A DNA stretch of 17,174 bases from Candidatus Peribacteraceae bacterium (GTDB lineage Bacteria > Patescibacteriota > Gracilibacteria > Peribacterales > Peribacteraceae). This document shows positions 5,819 through 12,488 of this stretch, in pieces (position 1 is the stretch's first letter; every line of letters begins with the position of its first letter). A model generated the notes under the pieces. The model had not been told where the DNA came from and made no database searches. It saw only the letters and a list, made by a program, of their open reading frames with translations. A program made the translations under genes and the position numbers. The DNA is taken from assembly GCA_013140485.1 (NCBI GenBank), contig JABFSS010000025.1, positions 1 to 17,174 of the forward strand, read 5' to 3'.

Positions 5819-7819
5819 GTGTCATCACTCCTCGGCAGCACCGGCAAACCCTTCAAACTTGTCGCCCCGTTCAAGCCGACGGGCGATCAGCCTGGGGCTA
5901 TTGAGAAGCTCGTGAAAGGTCTCAAGGCGGGCGAAAAGCACCAGACGCTTCTCGGTGCGACGGGAACGGGCAAGACGTTTACCATGGCTAACATCGTCCA
6001 GCAGGTGCAGCGCCCAACTCTCGTGCTGGCACATAATAAGACCCTCGCCGCGCAGCTCTGCAGCGAGTTCCAGGGATTTTTCCCCGAGAACGCGATCTCA
6101 TACTTCGTTTCGTATTACGACTACTACCAGCCGGAGGCGTACTTGCCGACGACGGATACGTACATCGAAAAAGACGCGTCGATCAACGAGGAGATCGAAA
6201 AGTACCGCCATGCCGCGACGTTCAATCTGCTCACACGGCGCGACACGCTCATCGTCGCGTCCGTGTCGTGCATCTACGGACTCGGCAACGTCGAAGATTA
6301 CGAAGCGCTGGCGATCAAAGTGGAGCGCGGGCAGCAGATCAAGCGCGACCAGTTCCTCCGCCGCCTCACCGATATCCAATACCGCCGCAGCGGGATGGAC
6401 TTTAAGCAGGGCATGTACCACGCGCTGGGCGACACCGTCGAAGTCTTCCCTCCCGGCGGCGATACGGTGCTGCGTTTTGAGCTTCCTTTTGACGAAATCG
6501 AGGTCATTCAGGAAGTCGACAGTTTCACGGGCGAAGTGCTCCAAGAACTCCAAGACGTGATGATCTTTCCCGCCGCACACAACGTCACGACCAAAGAGAA
6601 GATCGACGCGGCGGTCTCGGGCATTCAGAAAGAAATGACCGAGCGCGAAAAAGAATTCATCACGAAGAACGAACTCGTCAAAGCCGAGCGCATCCGCACG
6701 CGCACCGAGTACGACATCGAAATGCTCAAGGAGACGGGTTACTGCACCGGCATCGAGAACTACATCCGGTATCTGAACAACGACGGTGTTCCGAACGCCC
6801 GCACATCGACGCTCCTCGATTACTTCCCCGACGATTTCCTCCTCATCGTCGATGAGTCGCACATCTCGATTCCGCAGGTCGGCGGCATGTACGAGGGGAA
6901 CTTCAGTCGCAAGCAGACGCTGATCGATTATGGCTTCCGTCTGCCGAGCGCGCACGATAACCGGCCGCTGAAGTTCAATGAATTTGAGGACCGTACGCCC
7001 CAGCGTCTCTACGTGTCCGCGACGCCCGGCAAGTATGAATTTGCGAATACTCCCAAGGAGAACCTCGTCGAGCAGATTATCCGCCCGACCGGTCTTCTCG
7101 ACCCCATCGTCACGGTCAAACCAACCAAGAACCAGATCGACGACATCTTCGAGGAGATCAAAAAGACGCTTGCGCGCAAAGAACGCGCGCTCATCACGAC
7201 GCTGACCAAGAAGATGGCCGAGGAACTGACAAAATTCCTCAGCGAAGCCGGCCAGAAAGTCCGCTATCTCCACAGCGACGTCGAGACGCTCGAACGCATC
7301 GAGATTCTCCGGCAGCTGCGCACCGGCGAGATCGACATCATTGTCGGCATCAACCTGCTCCGCGAAGGCCTCGATCTCCCCGAAGTCAGCTTCATCGCCA
7401 TTCTCGATGCCGATAAGCAGGGCTTCCTCCGCTCACGCGACGCCTTGATCCAAACCATCGGACGCGCGGCGCGTAACGCCTGGGGCCATGTGACGCTCTA
7501 TGCCGACAAAATGAGCGACGCGATGAAGGCCGCCATCGCCGAAACCGAACGACGGCGCGGTATTCAAGAAGCCTACAACAAGAAGCACGGCATCACGCCC
7601 GCCACCATCATCAAAGCCGTGCACGACATCGCCGAAGAAGGCCGCAAGCTGGAGCTGCGCCGTCCGAAGTACGATCACACGAAGATTCCGAAGGACGAGA
7701 AAAAACGGCTTATGGACGAGCTGGAGAAGCAGATGGAGTTGGCTGCGCAGAATCTGGAATTTGAGAAGGCGGCAGATCTGAGAGACGAGGTGGAGCTGCT
7801 GAGGAGGGAGTTGAAGTAG
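5819..7819 (+). CDS. uvrB: Excinuclease ABC subunit B
   Basis: The damage-verifying helicase-like subunit of nucleotide excision repair; it takes damaged DNA from UvrA and recruits UvrC. The 666-aa length is normal. Walker A GATGTGKT is at 46-53; the DNA-clamping beta-hairpin region follows with SYYDYYQPEAYLP (98-110); Walker B is LLIVDESH (341-348); the helicase C-terminal half carries GINLLREGLDLPEVSF and TIGRAARN; the UVR domain that binds UvrC is at about 628-664 (EKQMELAAQNLEFEKAADLRDEVELL). The start is a GTG at 5819, chosen because it gives the expected N-terminus and sits 9 bases after the -10 box; there is no ribosome binding site. No LexA-like operator was recognised. uvrA and uvrC are not in the window. 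Confidence 0.98.
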   Translation: MSSLLGSTGKPFKLVAPFKPTGDQPGAIEKLVKGLKAGEKHQTLLGATGTGKTFTMANIVQQVQRPTLVLAHNKTLAAQLCSEFQGFFPENAISYFVSYYDYYQPEAYLPTTDTYIEKDASINEEIEKYRHAATFNLLTRRDTLIVASVSCIYGLGNVEDYEALAIKVERGQQIKRDQFLRRLTDIQYRRSGMDFKQGMYHALGDTVEVFPPGGDTVLRFELPFDEIEVIQEVDSFTGEVLQELQDVMIFPAAHNVTTKEKIDAAVSGIQKEMTEREKEFITKNELVKAERIRTRTEYDIEMLKETGYCTGIENYIRYLNNDGVPNARTSTLLDYFPDDFLLIVDESHISIPQVGGMYEGNFSRKQTLIDYGFRLPSAHDNRPLKFNEFEDRTPQRLYVSATPGKYEFANTPKENLVEQIIRPTGLLDPIVTVKPTKNQIDDIFEEIKKTLARKERALITTLTKKMAEELTKFLSEAGQKVRYLHSDVETLERIEILRQLRTGEIDIIVGINLLREGLDLPEVSFIAILDADKQGFLRSRDALIQTIGRAARNAWGHVTLYADKMSDAMKAAIAETERRRGIQEAYNKKHGITPATIIKAVHDIAEEGRKLELRRPKYDHTKIPKDEKKRLMDELEKQMELAAQNLEFEKAADLRDEVELLRRELK

Positions 7820-7830
7820 CTAGAAATCTC

Positions 7831-7872
7831 TTGCGTGAGTGACGTCACATTGTTACAATATGACTAAAGTCA
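7831..7872 (+). promoter_or_regulatory. Toxin-antitoxin promoter with two palindromic operators
   Basis: TTGCGT (7831-7836), 17-base spacer, TACAAT (7854-7859). A perfect 10-base palindrome GTGACGTCAC (7839-7848) fills the spacer, and TGACTAAAGTCA (7861-7872, 5-base arms) covers the predicted transcription start. Their centres are 23 bases apart. The 8-mer GTCACATT also repeats directly at 7844-7851 and 7869-7876. This arrangement suits autorepression by the antitoxin or the toxin-antitoxin complex. Confidence 0.65.
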
Positions 7873-7897
7873 CATTATAACTTTCTTGCTTTTCCCT

Positions 7898-8191
7898 ATG
7901 GATTCCACTCCTATCACCCTCCGTCCAAACGGCTCCATGACACTGCCGAAGAAGTTCCGTGATGCGTTCCCGACGGTGCATTTCATGGCGACACAGGTCG
8001 ATGGCGGCGTTTTACTCAAGCCCATTCGCGAAGAAATTGAGTATTGGGAGAAGCCTGACGGCAGTTCTGGACTTCACTTTCCCTATGGAATCGATGCCGG
8101 AAAGTTAGCGGACATGTTCGATGAAGCGAATCGGCGTATCGATGCCGATGAGAAAAAGAAGAAGCCATCACGCAAGAAGCGTCATGGATAA
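7898..8191 (+). CDS. AbrB/MazE-like antitoxin
   Basis: A 97-aa protein. The N-terminal 45 residues (ITLRPNGSMTLPKKFRDAF, then a strand VHFMATQVDGGVLLKPI) match the SpoVT/AbrB swapped-hairpin DNA-binding fold. The middle contains YWEKPDGSSGLHFPYGIDAGKLADMFDEANRR, likely the toxin-binding region, and the end is a highly basic KKKKPSRKKRHG. ATG at 7898 is chosen over an upstream TTG at 7886 because the AbrB domain begins directly after it. The 38-base gap after the -10 box carries no Shine-Dalgarno sequence. It overlaps the toxin gene by 8 bases (ATGGATAA), the usual coupling in such operons. AbrB-type antitoxin with RelE-fold toxin has a precedent in PrlF/YhaV. Confidence 0.8.
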   Translation: MDSTPITLRPNGSMTLPKKFRDAFPTVHFMATQVDGGVLLKPIREEIEYWEKPDGSSGLHFPYGIDAGKLADMFDEANRRIDADEKKKKPSRKKRHG

Positions 8192-8411
8192 GATTGAGAA
8201 ATTCCTTCGCAGCGTCCCTCATCTGCGTAAGCGGCTATCCATGATTTTGCGTCAAATTCGTGCTGGAAATCTTTCGAGCCTCGATATCAAGCCGATGAAG
8301 GGAGAGAAAAATATTTTTCGTTGCCGTGTCGGCCAGGTAAGAATCCTCTTCGCGCGTAAGGATGGAATGAATATTCCTTTTACAGTCGGATTCCGAGGAG
8401 ACATTTACTGA
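8184..8411 (+). CDS. RelE/ParE-superfamily toxin
   Basis: A 75-aa basic protein. Two N-terminal helices (DKIEKFLRSVPHLRKRLSMILRQI) are followed by the strand pattern of the RelE/ParE fold: LDIKPMKGEKNIFRCRVGQVRILFARKD, then IPFTVGFRGDIY. The K-P-M-KG...FRCRVGQVRILF signature is typical of these toxins; whether it cuts mRNA (RelE-like) or targets gyrase (ParE-like) cannot be told. The ATG at 8184 overlaps the antitoxin stop, so translation is probably coupled. The last 7 bases overlap the end of the convergent dehydrogenase gene. Confidence 0.85.
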   Translation: MDKIEKFLRSVPHLRKRLSMILRQIRAGNLSSLDIKPMKGEKNIFRCRVGQVRILFARKDGMNIPFTVGFRGDIY

Positions 8412-9205
8412 GACAGCTTTTTCCAAAGTCCATCTCTCCCCAGCACCCGCTGCCAGAAGAGCATCTTCTTTGCCTGCGGCGCTGCGTATCTTAGTCGCCA
8501 CGAATCATCATTTGCCGCCTGCCAGATGAGTTCGGCGATACTTTCTGCCGTGTCGTAGCCTCCGGCGACTGTGGAGCCTGTCCTGAGCGAAGCCGAAGGA
8601 CGCGTAGCGCGTTTCTTCTCGTACTTCTCTTTGTAGGCATCGGTGATCGGGAAGTCTCTGTCGTACGCGACATGATGGAATTCGGTTTTGGTGCCGCTCG
8701 GCTCAATGATCTTCACATGCACGTTGAAGGATTTCAGTTCGTGCGCGATGGATTCGCTGAACCCCTCCACGGCCCATTTGGTCGCGCAGTAGGGGGCGTA
8801 CCACTGCATGCCGATAGCGCCGAGGACGGAAGACACGTTGATGATTGAGCCGGATCGTTTCTCACGCATCATCTTGGCCGCGCGGCGGCTCACTTCCATT
8901 AGGCCGAGGACGTTCGTGCGGAACAGTTTCTCGATTTCCTCCGCAGGTGTGTCCTCAAACGGGAGAAGAAGTCCGTAGCCGGCGTTGTTCACAATGCAGT
9001 CAAGATCTCCTATTTTCTGAAAACATTTCTCGATCGATGCGTAATTGTTCACGTCAATCTCCACCTTTTGAATTGATGCGTTCTTGAATGTCATCTGATC
9101 AGGACTGCGACTTCCCGCATAGACAGTCCATCCGCGCTCAGCGAACAACTCGGCTGCAGCATGGCCAATGCCTGTGGAACAGCCGGTAATCAAGATTGAT
9201 GGCAT
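8405..9205 (-). CDS. Short-chain dehydrogenase/reductase
   Basis: An NAD(P)-dependent oxidoreductase of the classical SDR type, 266 aa. Cofactor loop TGCSTGIG (7-14), NNAG (73-76), the catalytic Ser126 in NVSSVLG, Tyr139 and Lys143 in YCATK, and the PSG turn (169-171). Substrate unknown; small classical SDRs act on diverse alcohols and ketones. Start at 9205 is the standard MPSILITG; a longer frame would extend into the divergent gene. Residues about 199-211 (RATRPSASLRTGS) are encoded by a dispersed palindromic repeat and look inserted in the variable C-terminal region, away from the active site. The gene is divergent from the GT-C protein, with 31 bases between start codons, and overlaps the toxin stop by 7 bases. 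Confidence 0.9.
   Translation of the reverse strand: MPSILITGCSTGIGHAAAELFAERGWTVYAGSRSPDQMTFKNASIQKVEIDVNNYASIEKCFQKIGDLDCIVNNAGYGLLLPFEDTPAEEIEKLFRTNVLGLMEVSRRAAKMMREKRSGSIINVSSVLGAIGMQWYAPYCATKWAVEGFSESIAHELKSFNVHVKIIEPSGTKTEFHHVAYDRDFPITDAYKEKYEKKRATRPSASLRTGSTVAGGYDTAESIAELIWQAANDDSWRLRYAAPQAKKMLFWQRVLGRDGLWKKLSQ
8573..8611. repeat. Dispersed repeat inside the dehydrogenase frame
   Basis: Contains GCCTGTCCTGAGCGAAGCCG (from 8576) and GAAGGA, then an ACGCG-TAG-CGCG hairpin just beyond. Near-identical cores occur at 11289-11321 (inside galU) and, on the opposite strand, within 11107-11156. It is translated as RATRPSASLRTGS in the dehydrogenase. Confidence 0.85.
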
Positions 9206-9236
9206 GGAGGGCCAGTGTATCAGTATCCTGGCCCCC
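9206..9236. promoter_or_regulatory. Compact divergent promoter region, dehydrogenase / GT-C gene
   Basis: Only 31 bases separate the divergent start codons. On the minus strand TACACT (9219-9214) is 8 bases before the dehydrogenase ATG; on the plus strand TATCCT (9224-9229) is 7 bases before the GT-C ATG. Good -35 boxes are lacking and would have to lie inside the opposite gene, so the exact elements are uncertain. Confidence 0.35.
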
Positions 9237-11099
9237 ATGAAGGCTGTTGGACGCGAACATGTTCTGAACCTCGCCGCGATTGCGGCGGTGATCACTTTTG
9301 TCTTCTGGATCTGCGCCTTCAAAATCTTCGACGCAGATTTCTTCTGGCATGTGACGGCGGGGAAACTCATGCGAGCATCAGGAGGACTCATCACTGTCGA
9401 TCCGTTCGCCTACACGCGCGAGGGTCTCCCCTACTTAGCCAATCACGAGTGGCTGGCGCAGATCATCCTGTCAGTCATCTTTGATACATTTGGGTCAACA
9501 GGTGTGATTCTCCTGCGCAGCGCACTCGTCGCGGCGTCCGCGACACTGATTCTGCTCATCGGACGGAAAAATATGTGGATCTACGCGCCGCTCGTGATGT
9601 TGGCGACGCTCACCATCCGCGGCGGAGCCATGGATAGGCCGCATTTGTGGACGTGGGTGATGGTCGCGGCGTTTCTTTTCCTCAGTTCGCGAATTCTGGA
9701 GCGCGGACGCATGCGATGGAAAGATGTTTTGATCTTCATCGGCCTTGAGGTCCTCTGGGTGAACCTGCACGGCGGAGCGGCGCTGCTCGGCGTCGTCATC
9801 AGCGGTGCGCTTGTCCTACAGTTGCTTTTTGAGCGGCGAAAGATCGACGGACCTGCCGCGCTTCCTCTCTTCCTGATCGCGGCACTGATGATTTCTCCGC
9901 TCGGCTGGGACAACATCGCGTACCTGCGGACACTCTTCACCGACGACACGACGCGGTTCATTGCCGAATGGCAGCCGCGCGCGTGGGCCCAATATGTTCA
10001 TGATCTGTGGATATTCTGGGCCTGCGCGCTCGGAACGCTCGCGCTAACACGGAAACATCTCGTGTTCAGCTTTCTAATTCTGGCAGTGGCAGGATTCCTC
10101 TCTCGCACTGCCTACCGGCATGAAATGCTCTTCGTCCTGGCGGCAACGGCCGTCACGATCATGCAGCTGGAGGATGACGCGGTGCGCGATGCCGCGCGGA
10201 GACACAGGAAATGGATTCTCCTCAGCGCCGCCACCGCCACCATTGCCGTCATGCTCTACGCGAACTCGCTCAATCTCGCCTTCGCCAACCGCTACCACGC
10301 GCACGGCTATGGAATGAACGACCGCACAGCTGATGTTGTGGAGTTCATACATGCACATGCACTCAGCGGAAAGATCTTCAATACGTACAATTTGGGTTCC
10401 GAATTGCTGTATCACTTGCATCCCTCACAAAAAGTTTTCGTCGACGGAAGGAATGTCGATTATGGTGAGGAATTTCTCTCACAACTCTTCGCTGCCGCGA
10501 CGAATGCGGATGTGTGGTACGCGCTCGTGCAGAAGTACAACTTCAGTATGGTGCTTGTCGATACAGCCGACCTGAAGGGCGATGCGCCGGGGGCGTACAT
10601 CCGACATCTTGGACAGGATGCCCGCTGGTCACTTGTCTATCTGGATGACGAGATCGCGATGTATCTCGCCAATATTTCGTTGCATCACGACATCACTCCG
10701 TATCATCTCCTGGCACCGGAAAATCTCCGGCCCGGAAGCGACCTTCCGACGGTCATCGATGCCGCTGCTCTACAAACAGAGCTCCGTCAAAGTATCAGTC
10801 AGGCTCCCCACAGCCTGAACGCGCGATTGCTCTTGGCCCGATTGCTCATCGCGCAGGGGAACATTGCTGAGGCGCAGGCGCCCCTGGCCGAAGCATTACA
10901 GCTTGCGCCGGATGATTATCGCCCTTACGAAGTCACGGGGCTCCTGCTCGCGCGTGCGGGTGATCTTGATGGCGCGGAGTTTGCTTTTGATGAAGCGCTG
11001 GCTCGATTGGGAAGATCCGAAGCAATACCGATACGAGAATATGTCGCGCGGATCTTCGAACAGCTCGGCGAGGCACAGCGTGCGAAAAAATATCATTAA
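9237..11099 (+). CDS. GT-C-like polytopic membrane protein with C-terminal TPRs
   Basis: A 620-aa protein with about ten hydrophobic spans in residues 10-360, starting with LAAIAAVITFVFWICAF. The loop after the first span holds DADFFWHVTAGKLM (32-45), then DPFAYT and HEWLAQ (70-75). Acidic residues in the first outer loop followed by an HEWL segment are the hallmark of a family of GT-C-like membrane proteins, which use lipid-linked sugars. A soluble domain follows with GKIFNTYNLGSELLYHL and VFVDGRNVDY, also conserved in that family. The last ~100 residues are TPRs (LNARLLLARLLIAQGNIAEAQAPLAEALQLAPDD and a second copy). Start chosen at the ATG at 9237; the longer frame from 9168 runs into the divergent dehydrogenase. 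Probably a glycosyltransferase or glycan-handling protein; substrate unknown. Confidence 0.75.
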   Translation: MKAVGREHVLNLAAIAAVITFVFWICAFKIFDADFFWHVTAGKLMRASGGLITVDPFAYTREGLPYLANHEWLAQIILSVIFDTFGSTGVILLRSALVAASATLILLIGRKNMWIYAPLVMLATLTIRGGAMDRPHLWTWVMVAAFLFLSSRILERGRMRWKDVLIFIGLEVLWVNLHGGAALLGVVISGALVLQLLFERRKIDGPAALPLFLIAALMISPLGWDNIAYLRTLFTDDTTRFIAEWQPRAWAQYVHDLWIFWACALGTLALTRKHLVFSFLILAVAGFLSRTAYRHEMLFVLAATAVTIMQLEDDAVRDAARRHRKWILLSAATATIAVMLYANSLNLAFANRYHAHGYGMNDRTADVVEFIHAHALSGKIFNTYNLGSELLYHLHPSQKVFVDGRNVDYGEEFLSQLFAAATNADVWYALVQKYNFSMVLVDTADLKGDAPGAYIRHLGQDARWSLVYLDDEIAMYLANISLHHDITPYHLLAPENLRPGSDLPTVIDAAALQTELRQSISQAPHSLNARLLLARLLIAQGNIAEAQAPLAEALQLAPDDYRPYEVTGLLLARAGDLDGAEFAFDEALARLGRSEAIPIREYVARIFEQLGEAQRAKKYH

Positions 11100-11106
11100 T
11101 CCGCCG

Positions 11107-11156
11107 TCATGGTGAGCCCTTCGCTTCGGCTCAGGACAGGCTCCGTCGAACCATGA
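11107..11156. repeat. Palindromic repeat between convergent GT-C gene and galU
   Basis: Terminal inverted repeats TCATGGT (11107-11113) and ACCATGA (11150-11156) enclose an inner GAGCC/GGCTC hairpin (11114-11118, 11128-11132). The centre, read on the minus strand, matches the repeats inside the dehydrogenase and galU (GGAGCCTGTCCTGAGC). It abuts the galU stop codon and may serve as a two-way transcription stop, though there is no T-run. Confidence 0.75.
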
Positions 11157-12008
11157 TCACCCCAGGACCTTCACCGCTTCTTTATAACCCTCTGGCGTCC
11201 CGGTATCGAGACGCTGGCCTTCGAACACATAGCCGTAGATGTCGATGACGCCCGCCCCCGTCATCAGTGCGTCGATCAGGCGGATTTCGGAACTTGTCCT
11301 GAGCGGAGCCGAAGGATGACTCCCCTCCTCGATCCTGTGCAGGAGACCGAACACCGACTGCGGGATGATGTACTTCCCCACGATCCCGAGATTGCTCGGC
11401 GCGTTCTCCGGCTTGGGCTTCTCCACGAGCGTCGTCACCTTGCGAAGACGTTCATGAGGGGCCTTCCAGGAAGCATCGACGCCTACGACGCCGTACTTCG
11501 AGAGAAGTGCTTTCTCGACTTCCTGAAGACAGAGCATCGCCGTCTCACGCGGATCCTTCAAATTCCCCAGTCCTTTGACGAGCTGTTGCAACCCGTTTTC
11601 CTTTCCCACGATCAAATCATCGCCGAAGAGAATTGCGACGTTCTCCGTGGCCACCCAGCTCTTCGCCTGGAGCAGCGCGTGGCCGTCGCCGAGCATCTGG
11701 TCCTGGTAGACGACGTGGAAGTTGACGTTGTGGTAGCGCGAGAGCTCCTCGAGCATGTGCAGCTTGCCGCGCTTCTCCAGCTCGCGCTCGAGCGCGGGCA
11801 TGTCGTAAAAATACTGCGGGATCATTTCCTTTCCGCGGTTGATGACGAAACAGATGTCGCGGATGCCGACGCTCAAGCATTCGTCAACGAGCAGCGCGAT
11901 GATCGGTTGGTTGCCGATGGGCAGCAATTCCTTCGGGACGACCTTCGTCCAGGGGAGAAAACGCGTGCCGAGTCCCGCGACAGGAAGAATGGCTTGGGTA
12001 AGCTGCAT
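11157..12008 (-). CDS. galU: UTP-glucose-1-phosphate uridylyltransferase
   Basis: Makes UDP-glucose from UTP and glucose-1-phosphate, the donor for surface glycans. The 283-aa protein opens with the nucleotide-binding signature AILPVAGLGTRFLPWTKVVPKELLPI (6-31), followed by YQDQMLGDGHALLQAK (101-116), FGDD (128-131), VEKPKPENAPSNLGIVGKYI (195-214) and GQRLDTGTPEGY (264-275). Residues about 230-240 (SHPSAPLRTSS) are repeat-encoded and sit just before EIRLIDAL, the conserved EIQLTDA-type motif. Start at 12008 (MQLTQAILPVAG) is preferred to the longer upstream frame, which crosses the promoter. The leader is about 20 bases without a Shine-Dalgarno sequence. The gene is divergent from the 80-aa gene and shares its -35 region. 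A UDP-glucose pool could feed the glycosyltransferases nearby. Confidence 0.93.
   Translation of the reverse strand: MQLTQAILPVAGLGTRFLPWTKVVPKELLPIGNQPIIALLVDECLSVGIRDICFVINRGKEMIPQYFYDMPALERELEKRGKLHMLEELSRYHNVNFHVVYQDQMLGDGHALLQAKSWVATENVAILFGDDLIVGKENGLQQLVKGLGNLKDPRETAMLCLQEVEKALLSKYGVVGVDASWKAPHERLRKVTTLVEKPKPENAPSNLGIVGKYIIPQSVFGLLHRIEEGSHPSAPLRTSSEIRLIDALMTGAGVIDIYGYVFEGQRLDTGTPEGYKEAVKVLG
11289..11321. repeat. Dispersed repeat inside the galU frame
   Basis: Core CTTGTCCTGAGCGGAGCCGA (from 11293) followed by AGGA, closely matching the copy in the dehydrogenase at 8573-8600 in the same orientation. It is translated as SHPSAPLRTSS (GalU residues about 230-240). Confidence 0.85.
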
Positions 12009-12034
12009 TTTTGACTTTTGGACGGAAGACAGAC

Positions 12035-12063
12035 AGTCTAAATCCTTTCCGCTCTTTTGACAA
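12035..12063 (-). promoter_or_regulatory. galU promoter
   Basis: Minus strand: TTGTCA (12063-12058), 17-base spacer, TAGACT (12040-12035), then 26 bases to the ATG. The -35 box overlaps the -35 box of the divergent gene on the plus strand. Confidence 0.65.
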
Positions 12064-12085
12064 TCGCCGCCGGATTGAGTACAAT
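12057..12085 (+). promoter_or_regulatory. Near-consensus promoter of the 80-aa gene
   Basis: Perfect TTGACA (12057-12062), 17-base spacer, TACAAT (12080-12085), one base off consensus. The ATG is 29 bases further; the leader (about 22 bases) has no Shine-Dalgarno sequence. The strongest promoter by sequence in the window. Confidence 0.75.
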
Positions 12086-12114
12086 GTCCCGATACATCGT
12101 TCCAAACACACACT

Positions 12115-12357
12115 ATGAGCCGTGCCGATACCGCGATGGACCACATCCACAATCTCTACGTGATGCAGCTGCAAATTCTCGATCTGCTCGACCGGGAGTT
12201 GAGTACGCCGGAAGCGAGACGCGAAGCGCGCGCGCAAATCAAAGAATTTCAACATCTCCTTCGTCTCGCGGACTGGCGGTATATGGGAGGCGAGGATGTT
12301 CTTGAATCATTGAAGTCGTTGCCGGTGGAATTGGAACAAAAGTTGAAGCCGCGGTGA
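12115..12357 (+). CDS. Hypothetical small helical protein, 80 aa
   Basis: Not recognised. A soluble all-helical protein: HIHNLYVMQLQILDLLDRELS (about 10-30), ARREARAQIKEFQHLLRLADWRY (about 34-56), MGGEDVLESLKSLPVELEQKL (about 57-77). It could be a dimerising four-helix-type protein; no DNA-binding motif is obvious. It has a near-consensus promoter divergent from galU, suggesting strong, constitutive expression. The hairpin starting 17 bases after its stop, followed by a T-rich stretch, is a plausible terminator. A competing frame starting at 12057 overlaps the promoter and is not credible. Confidence 0.75.
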   Translation: MSRADTAMDHIHNLYVMQLQILDLLDRELSTPEARREARAQIKEFQHLLRLADWRYMGGEDVLESLKSLPVELEQKLKPR

Positions 12358-12359
12358 TC

Positions 12360-12486
12360 ACCTCACCCCCTAACCCCCTCTCCGTGCCGCACGGAGAGGG
12401 GGAATTTGTTTGTTTCTTAAAAAAGAGAACGTATTTCCCTCTCCACGTAGCGTGGAGAGGGTGGCGCGTCGCGCGCCGGGTGAGGT
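12360..12486. repeat. Composite palindromic element with two CCCTCTCC hairpins
   Basis: Flanked by inverted ACCTCACCC (12360-12368) and GGGTGAGGT (12478-12486). Hairpin one has perfect 13-base arms (12374-12386, 12390-12402). Hairpin two has perfect 11-base arms (12437-12447, 12451-12461). A third small GC-rich stem, GGCGCG/CGCGCC, lies at 12463-12477. It fills the gap between two convergent genes, starting 3 bases after one stop and ending 2 bases before the other. Same family as 115-165. Confidence 0.85.
12374..12418 (+). terminator. Likely intrinsic terminator of the 80-aa gene, formed by the repeat
   Basis: The 13-base GC-rich hairpin at 12374-12402 is followed by a T-rich stretch (AATTTGTTTGTTTCTT, 12403-12418). 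The T-run is interrupted, so termination may be partial. Confidence 0.5.
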
Positions 12487-12488
12487 CG

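Noticed and set aside
6098..7273. 391-aa open frame on the minus strand inside uvrB
   Set aside because: It is antisense to a fully conserved uvrB; the residue mix (Asp/Val/Leu/Arg-rich) is that of a mirror frame of GC-rich coding DNA.
9206..9394. Upstream extension of the dehydrogenase frame
   Set aside because: It overlaps the first codons of the divergent GT-C gene; MPSILITG is the standard SDR start.
11316..12014. 232-aa plus-strand open frame over galU
   Set aside because: Antisense to the conserved galU; no recognisable features of its own.
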